Shown in pieces: positions 58,631 through 64,000 of a DNA stretch of 64,000 nt (the stretch's first letter is position 1; the number at the start of each line of letters is the position of its first letter). Both the position numbers and the translations under genes were made by a program. Below the pieces are notes generated by a model. That model ran no database searches. It had not been told where the DNA came from and saw only the letters and a list, made by a program, of their open reading frames with translations. This DNA comes from Kaistella yonginensis (GTDB lineage Bacteria > Bacteroidota > Bacteroidia > Flavobacteriales > Weeksellaceae). The stretch is taken from contig NZ_JAUFQB010000007.1 in the NCBI RefSeq assembly GCF_030409525.1, positions 86,089 through 150,088 on the forward strand, given 5' to 3'.

Positions 58631-61225
58631 TTATTCTTCAGATTCGTCTTCTGAATCCGAATTTTCGTCGGTTTGATTGGTTTCTGGCTCAATAGTTAAG
58701 TCGGCATCGCTGCCTGGCGATACTTCTGTACCTTCTTCCCCTTCAACAAGTTCTGCTTCTTCAACAATCACTTCTTTATCCATTTCAACTTTTGCAATGG
58801 CAGCGATTTCATCATTCTTTTTAAGATTAATTACTTTCACTCCTTGTGTATTTCGGCCCATCACGCGCATTTCATCCATACCCATTCTGATAGCAACCCC
58901 TGATTTATTAATGATCATTAAACCATCATCATCAGTTACCATTTGAATAGCGATGAGTTTACCGGTTTTTTCGGTAACATTTAAAGTAATCACCCCTTTA
59001 CCACCACGATTGGTTACTCTATAATCTTCTACGGCGGTACGTTTACCATACCCTCGCTCAGAAACTACCAAAACGGTTTCATTCACTACATCATTGACAA
59101 CGATCATGCCGATTACCTCATCATCTTTATCTAAAGTAATCCCACGAACACCGATGGAACCTCTTCCGACTGCTCTGGCTTTTTCTTCTGGGAAACGAAT
59201 ACATTTACCATTCTTAGTGGCAATCATAATCTCAGCATTTCCATCTGTTAATCGTGCTCCTAACAATTGATCGTTTTCTCTAATTTCAATGGCATTTACT
59301 CCGTTGGTTCTCGGTCTAGAATAGGCTTCTAATGAAGTTTTTTTGATGGTTCCGTTTTTGGTAATCATCACCACATTCATTTGATTTACATAATCCAAAT
59401 CTTTCAAATCATTGGTTCTGATGTAGGCCTTAATTTTATCATCTGGTTCGATGTTAATTAAATTCTGCACCGCTCTCCCTTTAGATATTTTGGATCCTTC
59501 CGGGATTTCAAATACTCTTAACCAGAAACATTTTCCTTTTTCGGTAAAGAAAAGCATATATTGATGGTTGGTTGCCGCTACGATATATTCCAAGAAATCT
59601 TCATCTCTGGTTGTTGCAGCACGGTTTCCTACGCCGCCGCGACTTTGTACTTTATATTCTGAAAGTGAAGTTCTTTTAATATATCCTGCATGAGAAATAG
59701 TCAATACTACTTTTTCGTCTGGAATTAAATCTTCAATGGACATTTCGCCACCCGAATAATCAATTTCCGTACGTCTTTCGTCGCCGTATTTTTCTTTCAT
59801 ATCGATCATTTCCTCTCTGATGATTTGATATCTTCTTGGTTCATTTGCCAATATATCTTCCAAATCATTAATCAATGCCATAATTTCGTCATATTCTGCA
59901 CGGATTTTGTCGAGTTCCATTCCAGTCAAACGAGCCAATCTTAAATCTAAAATGGCTTGCGCCTGAATATCAGAAAGATCGAATTCTTTCATTAAGCCTT
60001 CTTTCGCTTCGGCTGGGTTAGCACTGTGACGGATAATGGCAATTGCTTTATCCAAATCATCTTGTGTACCAATCACTTTCATGAAACCTTCAAGAATATG
60101 CGCTCTTTCTCTGGCTTTTCTTAAATCATATTTTGTTCTGCGAACGATTACTTCATGTCTGTGATCTACGAAATGAAGAATCAAGTCCTTCACATTTAAC
60201 TGCACCGGACGCCCTTTTACCAAGGCTATATTATTAACACTGAATGAAGTTTGTAACGCAGTATACTTATAAAGCATGTTTAAAACCACATTCGGTATCG
60301 CATCATGTTTTAATTCATAAACCACCCGCATTCCTTGGCGGTCAGATTCATCGCGGATCTCATAGATTCCCGGGATTTTTTCATCCTTAACCAATTCTGC
60401 AGTTCTGGCAATCATGTCTGCTTTATTCACCTGATAAGGAATCTCGGTAACAATAATTGCATTTCTATTCCCTATTTCTTCGAAACCAACTTTTGCACGA
60501 AGCACTACGCGACCACGTCCCGTATGTAAAGCTTCACGAACACCATCGTAGCCATAAATGATTCCACCGGTTGGGAAATCTGGGGCAATGATGTGTTGCA
60601 TCAACTCATCGATGGTAATTTCAGGATTGTCGATATAAGCGCAAATGGCATCAATGGATTCCGACAAATTATGTGGTGCCATGTTGGTGGCCATCCCTAC
60701 AGCGATTCCCGAAGTTCCGTTCACCAAAAGGTTTGGTATTTTGGTTGGCATAACAGTGGGCTCCGTCATGGAATCATCGAAGTTATTTTGAAAATCAACC
60801 GTATCTTTATCAAGATCTGCTAAAATCTCGTCAGAAATCTTTTTTAATCTTGCTTCGGTATAACGCATGGCCGCTGGCGGATCACCATCAACGGAACCAA
60901 AGTTACCTTGACCATCAACCTGCGGATAACGCAAACTCCACGGTTGCGCCATTCTTACCATAGCATCGTAAACGGAACTATCACCGTGTGGGTGATACTT
61001 ACCGAGAACATCCCCTACAATCCTCGCTGATTTTAAGTGTTTTCTATTTGAAAAAACGTTCAAGCCGTACATTCCGTACAATACTCTTCTATGAACCGGC
61101 TTCAAGCCATCTCTTACATCGGGTAACGCTCTGGAAACAATGACCGACATCGAATAATCGATATAAGAGGATTTCATTTCATCAACAATGTTGATAGGAA
61201 TTAACCTTTCTCCTTCTGTATGCAT
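58631..61225 (-). CDS. gyrA: DNA gyrase subunit A
   Basis: This 864-residue protein starts with [46 protein letters not shown] and carries the active-site tyrosine in [16 protein letters not shown]. The quinolone-resistance region reads [17 protein letters not shown], with Ser at the position that is Ser83 in E. coli. Then come the coiled-coil tower and six C-terminal beta-pinwheel blades including the GyrA-box QxRGGxG motif as VQSRGGVGN. An acidic tail ([14 protein letters not shown]...) follows. It introduces negative supercoils with GyrB. Confidence 0.96.
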   Translation of the reverse strand: MHTEGERLIPINIVDEMKSSYIDYSMSVIVSRALPDVRDGLKPVHRRVLYGMYGLNVFSNRKHLKSARIVGDVLGKYHPHGDSSVYDAMVRMAQPWSLRYPQVDGQGNFGSVDGDPPAAMRYTEARLKKISDEILADLDKDTVDFQNNFDDSMTEPTVMPTKIPNLLVNGTSGIAVGMATNMAPHNLSESIDAICAYIDNPEITIDELMQHIIAPDFPTGGIIYGYDGVREALHTGRGRVVLRAKVGFEEIGNRNAIIVTEIPYQVNKADMIARTAELVKDEKIPGIYEIRDESDRQGMRVVYELKHDAIPNVVLNMLYKYTALQTSFSVNNIALVKGRPVQLNVKDLILHFVDHRHEVIVRRTKYDLRKARERAHILEGFMKVIGTQDDLDKAIAIIRHSANPAEAKEGLMKEFDLSDIQAQAILDLRLARLTGMELDKIRAEYDEIMALINDLEDILANEPRRYQIIREEMIDMKEKYGDERRTEIDYSGGEMSIEDLIPDEKVVLTISHAGYIKRTSLSEYKVQSRGGVGNRAATTRDEDFLEYIVAATNHQYMLFFTEKGKCFWLRVFEIPEGSKISKGRAVQNLINIEPDDKIKAYIRTNDLKDLDYVNQMNVVMITKNGTIKKTSLEAYSRPRTNGVNAIEIRENDQLLGARLTDGNAEIMIATKNGKCIRFPEEKARAVGRGSIGVRGITLDKDDEVIGMIVVNDVVNETVLVVSERGYGKRTAVEDYRVTNRGGKGVITLNVTEKTGKLIAIQMVTDDDGLMIINKSGVAIRMGMDEMRVMGRNTQGVKVINLKKNDEIAAIAKVEMDKEVIVEEAELVEGEEGTEVSPGSDADLTIEPETNQTDENSDSEDESEE

Positions 61226-61371
61226 AATATTTTAATAAAATGAAAATCAAGCAGTTATAATTACACTTGATCTTTCTTATAATTCTGATTTTAATAACGT
61301 GCTAAATTACGAAAAAAATACCGATTTTTGCCCAATAATTTCTTCAGAAAATCATAAAAAAAGTTAAATAA

Positions 61372-61686
61372 ATGAGCGTTTTAAGTATCACCTTTCACAC
61401 CACAGAATCCATCAGTAATGCATGGGATCAATACTTGGAAAATGAGTTGCACCAAATGATTGAAAATTTAATCGATGCAGAAAAATACATTCTTTCTGAA
61501 GTTGAAAGCGAAATGATATCGGAAGGCAAAAATACCAACCTGCTCTTGATTTTTCAGGATGAAGAAAAGCGCCAGGATTTTGTAGAAATTGAATTAACGA
61601 ATATTACGGAAAGAATTCTAAAAGAATTTGGAGAAAATGTCATGATTTTCAAAACGTACTTAAATCCAAAAAAATCACGATTTTAA
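61372..61686 (+). CDS. DUF4286 family protein
   Basis: This 104-residue soluble protein matches DUF4286: an N-terminal strand-helix SVLSITFHTTESISNAWDQYLENELHQMIENLIDAEKYILSEVESEM, then NTNLLLIFQDEEKRQDFVEIEL and a C-terminal FGENVMIFKTYLNPKKSRF. It resembles a small dimeric alpha-beta barrel fold. Role unknown. It is divergent from gyrA and convergent with the acyl-CoA reductase gene, 4 bp from its stop. Confidence 0.78.
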   Translation: MSVLSITFHTTESISNAWDQYLENELHQMIENLIDAEKYILSEVESEMISEGKNTNLLLIFQDEEKRQDFVEIELTNITERILKEFGENVMIFKTYLNPKKSRF

Positions 61687-61690
61687 GTCA

Positions 61691-62725
61691 TCAGATTAGT
61701 TCTAAAAACTTCATCGTATCCACTTTATCGGCATAAGTATCTAAGCCTGGATGCTGTGCTTCACCAAAATAAATGGAGTCAAATCCCAAGTCTGGTTTTG
61801 CCACAATTGCCTGAATTTCTTTTTCGTTTTCATCAATGAAACGCTGTACTTCCTCCAGGTCTTCATAGCGACTGAAATTCAGTACAGAAAGCGGCGAAAA
61901 TAAAGCGTCATCTTCTTTAAGCATCACAAAATTATTGTCCCAAAAAGCATCTTGATTCAGCAAATAAATGGCACGATTGTATTCATAGTTATTGGCGTAT
62001 TTGTGATGGTTGATGACTTCTTTATAATGAAGAAAACTTTCAAACAAACGATCGATTAAAAAGTCTTTCGGTATAAAAAGCCGCGTAACATTCCGACAAC
62101 CCAACCCAAAATAATGGAAAATATCTTCGGCTAAAAGCTCAAGTTCCTCCAGGGTTTCATCTCCTTTTAAAACAGCAACCGAGGTTCTATTTTTACGAAT
62201 AATACTCAATGAGTTTTTAAAATAATATTCCAAATATCGCGCGGTATTATTACTTCCTGTCGCAATCACAGCATCAAAATCAGTTAATCTTTCGGTAAAT
62301 TCATATCGAATATTTCCTTCTGAAAACGCATTCCATTTGACCAGTAAAAAAGGCAATAGCGTTTTATCTTTTGAAGATAATTTAATCAATGGAATATTCT
62401 GACTCAAGATCACTGAAATTACATCGTGAAAACCTACCATCGGAATATTTCCCGCTAAAATCAAACCCACTTTTTTAGGAGTAGTCGCAGTTTCATAGGC
62501 AGAAATCCATTTTTCTATATTGCGATCATCCAGCAGATCTGCCCATTGTTTCAGGGCAAATTTTTGATTTTCGAGGGTGAACCATGAATTTTCATTTTGA
62601 GATTTCCGTAAAACTCCGTAAAATAGGTCATCATCTTCATTAAAAATATCAGGATTCTTTTCTAAAAAATCTTTAATATAAGCACTTAATTTAGAAAGTC
62701 CCGAAATTTGCTTTTCTATAATCAT
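61691..62725 (-). CDS. Acyl-CoA reductase (LuxC-like)
   Basis: From ATG 62725 (MIIEKQISGLSKLSAYI) the protein has 344 residues. It matches the LuxC acyl-CoA reductase family: KKVGLILAGNIPMVGFHDVISVILS, a nucleotide-binding region with VIATGSNNTARYLEYYF, a thioester cysteine in FHYFGLGCRNVTRLFIP, and HHKYANNYEYNRAIYLLN. It would reduce acyl-CoA to aldehyde with NAD(P)H. In many Flavobacteriia a ferredoxin gene accompanies this gene; none is adjacent here. The physiological substrate is unknown. Confidence 0.85.
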   Translation of the reverse strand: MIIEKQISGLSKLSAYIKDFLEKNPDIFNEDDDLFYGVLRKSQNENSWFTLENQKFALKQWADLLDDRNIEKWISAYETATTPKKVGLILAGNIPMVGFHDVISVILSQNIPLIKLSSKDKTLLPFLLVKWNAFSEGNIRYEFTERLTDFDAVIATGSNNTARYLEYYFKNSLSIIRKNRTSVAVLKGDETLEELELLAEDIFHYFGLGCRNVTRLFIPKDFLIDRLFESFLHYKEVINHHKYANNYEYNRAIYLLNQDAFWDNNFVMLKEDDALFSPLSVLNFSRYEDLEEVQRFIDENEKEIQAIVAKPDLGFDSIYFGEAQHPGLDTYADKVDTMKFLELI

Positions 62726-62848
62726 TGTATGGAAAATTGAGGTATTTTTAGTAATTTTGTACAAAATAAAACAATTCTCGGTAAACTACCTAAATTACTG
62801 GGTTCACTTACTTTTTTATTTTGCTTAGTACAACATGAGTACAACTTT

Positions 62849-63406
62849 TTAAAATGTTTTATTAAAGCCGTAGATTCCTGCGTCATTTCTTCTCGCTAAA
62901 GTACTCAATTCCTGAAAGTAATGCAAACTAAAGCAATAGTATGAACTGCTGGGTTTTGCCCACCCGTTTTTTATTAATAATTCATTCAAACATTCGCCCG
63001 AAGGTAGAATGATATAGTCTAATTGGCGCTTCCAAAAGTCCAACTGATTTTCCTTTTCTGTTAAGATTGTTACCCTGGTTCCCGGAGGTGCTACTTGCAG
63101 CAGATAATCCAAACTCATCCGACCATATTGAAGTAATAGGCTCGCAGGAATATGACTCTTGGCTTCATCTTCACGGATCTTTCTGTTCCGGTGTATTTCG
63201 GGCGCATCGAGGCCGTACAATCTTATTTCTTTTTGGTATTGACCAAATTCTTCTTTTACAATTAAACTGTCACCGTCCAGCACTCTTTCGATGAGCCAGA
63301 AAGTTTCTGTTCTTATGTTGGGGATTCTAAAATATTTCGCAGAAGGATGTTCGGCGGTACTACTCTCAGTTTCTGTTCCATTTGGTGTATTTGCGTTGTA
63401 TTTCAT
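62849..63406 (-). CDS. Thermonuclease (staphylococcal nuclease-like) family protein
   Basis: This 185-residue protein keeps the SNase core: RVLDGDSLIVKEEF, IRLYGLDAPEIHR (Arg35- and Glu43-type residues), and the second Arg in DFWKRQLDYIILPSG followed by LNELLIKNGWAKP. A nuclease that uses Ca2+ is expected. The first 25 residues are Thr/Ser-rich and not a clear signal peptide, so export is uncertain. It stands alone, divergent from the gene at 63515. Confidence 0.85.
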   Translation of the reverse strand: MKYNANTPNGTETESSTAEHPSAKYFRIPNIRTETFWLIERVLDGDSLIVKEEFGQYQKEIRLYGLDAPEIHRNRKIREDEAKSHIPASLLLQYGRMSLDYLLQVAPPGTRVTILTEKENQLDFWKRQLDYIILPSGECLNELLIKNGWAKPSSSYYCFSLHYFQELSTLARRNDAGIYGFNKTF

Positions 63407-63514
63407 TGGTTTACAGTATTTTATCTATTGTTTTTATAAAGATAATGATTGAAATTTGTAATAGTCTAGACAACAGTGTTATACTATCTTTTCTCAATTT
63501 AAAAACTTAAAACA

Positions 63515-64000
63515 ATGGCAAGACAAAAAGGTCTTATGAAATACGTTGGCACAATTGGCGACGTGAGACACTTCAAAATTAAAGGTCAGCGAGGATTTTT
63601 CGCTGGAATGGTAGGTGGTCCTACTGCGCAGCAGGTTAAAACTGCACCAGAGTTCGAAAGAACCCGTGAAAACATGAATGAGTTCGGAGGCAGTGCAAAA
63701 GCAGGAAAATCTCTTAGAACGGCTCTTTCCTCACTAATGGGAACGTTTACGGATCCGCAGGTTACCGGAAGATTAACTTCAGTAATGAAGAAAATCAATC
63801 TGGAAGATGGAACTGAAGCCCGAGGTTACCGTAAGATTGAAATTTCTTCGCAAAGAAAATACCTTGAAGGATTCGAGTTCGATAAAAACATTTCCATCAA
63901 TGGTGTTTTTAACGCGCCTTACGACGTTAATCATACCGTAGATAGAAATGAGGGCGATTTGATTCTTCCTGCATTTAATCCCGTTGAAATGATTTCTGCT
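63515..64000 (+). CDS. Conserved hypothetical protein, N-terminal part (runs off the window)
   Basis: The frame opens with ATG 63515 and stays open to the right edge (162 codons seen). It begins MARQKGLMKYVGTIGDVRHF and continues with KIKGQRGFFAGMVGGPTAQQ, then KSLRTALSSLMGTFTDPQVT and SQRKYLEGFEFDKNISINGV. It is basic, glycine-rich at first, and has no signal peptide or membrane segment. I recognise it as a type of protein seen in Chryseobacterium-like genomes but know of no function or domain name. Codon use is typical of the window. Confidence 0.75.
   Translation, partial: MARQKGLMKYVGTIGDVRHFKIKGQRGFFAGMVGGPTAQQVKTAPEFERTRENMNEFGGSAKAGKSLRTALSSLMGTFTDPQVTGRLTSVMKKINLEDGTEARGYRKIEISSQRKYLEGFEFDKNISINGVFNAPYDVNHTVDRNEGDLILPAFNPVEMISA

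Noticed and set aside
1-64000. tRNA genes, rRNA genes, CRISPR arrays, insertion sequences or prophage
   Set aside because: No cloverleaf-type sequence, no regularly spaced repeat, and no transposase, integrase or phage gene was seen in reading the gaps and frames.

Overview
The window is an ordinary chromosomal stretch from a member of the Bacteroidota, class Flavobacteriia. It most resembles the Weeksellaceae (Chryseobacterium/Kaistella-like). The pointers are low GC, a SusC/SusD pair, lipoproteins with short lipoboxes, a type IX secretion C-terminal signal, many promoters of the TAnnTTTG type, few Shine-Dalgarno sites, and families such as DUF4286, DUF4256 and HipA-like/DUF3037. No rRNA, tRNA, CRISPR array, prophage or intact insertion sequence was seen.

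Layout. 1-5.3 kb: a polysaccharide-utilisation-type operon on the minus strand (SusC, SusD, LamG lipoprotein, and the start of another lipoprotein cut by the window edge). 5.5-16.5 kb: DUF4197 and DUF493 proteins, a TIGR01777 epimerase, an ArsC-like protein, a deoxynucleoside kinase, a glutaminyl cyclase operon, an M1 peptidase, a PBP4-type carboxypeptidase with a histidine kinase, and unknowns. 16.9-23.1 kb: a (p)ppGpp synthetase/hydrolase split by a frameshift, nhaA, a BrkB-like membrane protein divergent from rlmH, then a HipA-like kinase/DUF3037 pair. 23.2-30 kb: a WKNG-repeat lipoprotein, a PcrA-type helicase, a PAS histidine kinase with a receiver protein, and secG. 30-35 kb: a four-gene glycan assembly cluster and recR. 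35-44.8 kb: a LURP-one-like protein, a lipoprotein, pepD, an AraC regulator with a 56-residue protein, a racemase-like/GNAT/Usp operon, DUF4256, a secreted endonuclease I, and a stand-alone MnmA C-terminal homologue. 45-51.5 kb: feoAB, acnA and a cold-shock-domain protein. 51.5-64 kb: mnmE, an M19 dipeptidase, a frameshifted deaminase, aminopeptidase P, a TPR protein, gyrA, DUF4286, a LuxC-like acyl-CoA reductase, a thermonuclease-like protein, and the start of an unknown conserved protein.

The most interesting signals are not new large systems. They are: (i) a 19-bp DtxR/IdeR-like palindrome that exactly fills the spacer of the feoAB promoter; (ii) single-base frameshifts in the stringent-response gene (A8 run) and in a deaminase; (iii) a low-complexity in-frame insert in MnmE that resembles two intergenic TGATG-rich tracts placed straight after stop codons; (iv) a nested-hairpin intergenic element near 55.0 kb; (v) the HipA-like kinase/DUF3037 module with an apparently leaderless promoter; (vi) an orphan MnmA C-terminal protein; and (vii) head-to-head promoters for rlmH and the BrkB-like gene that cannot both be occupied. 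All family calls come from reading the protein sequences; no database search was run.
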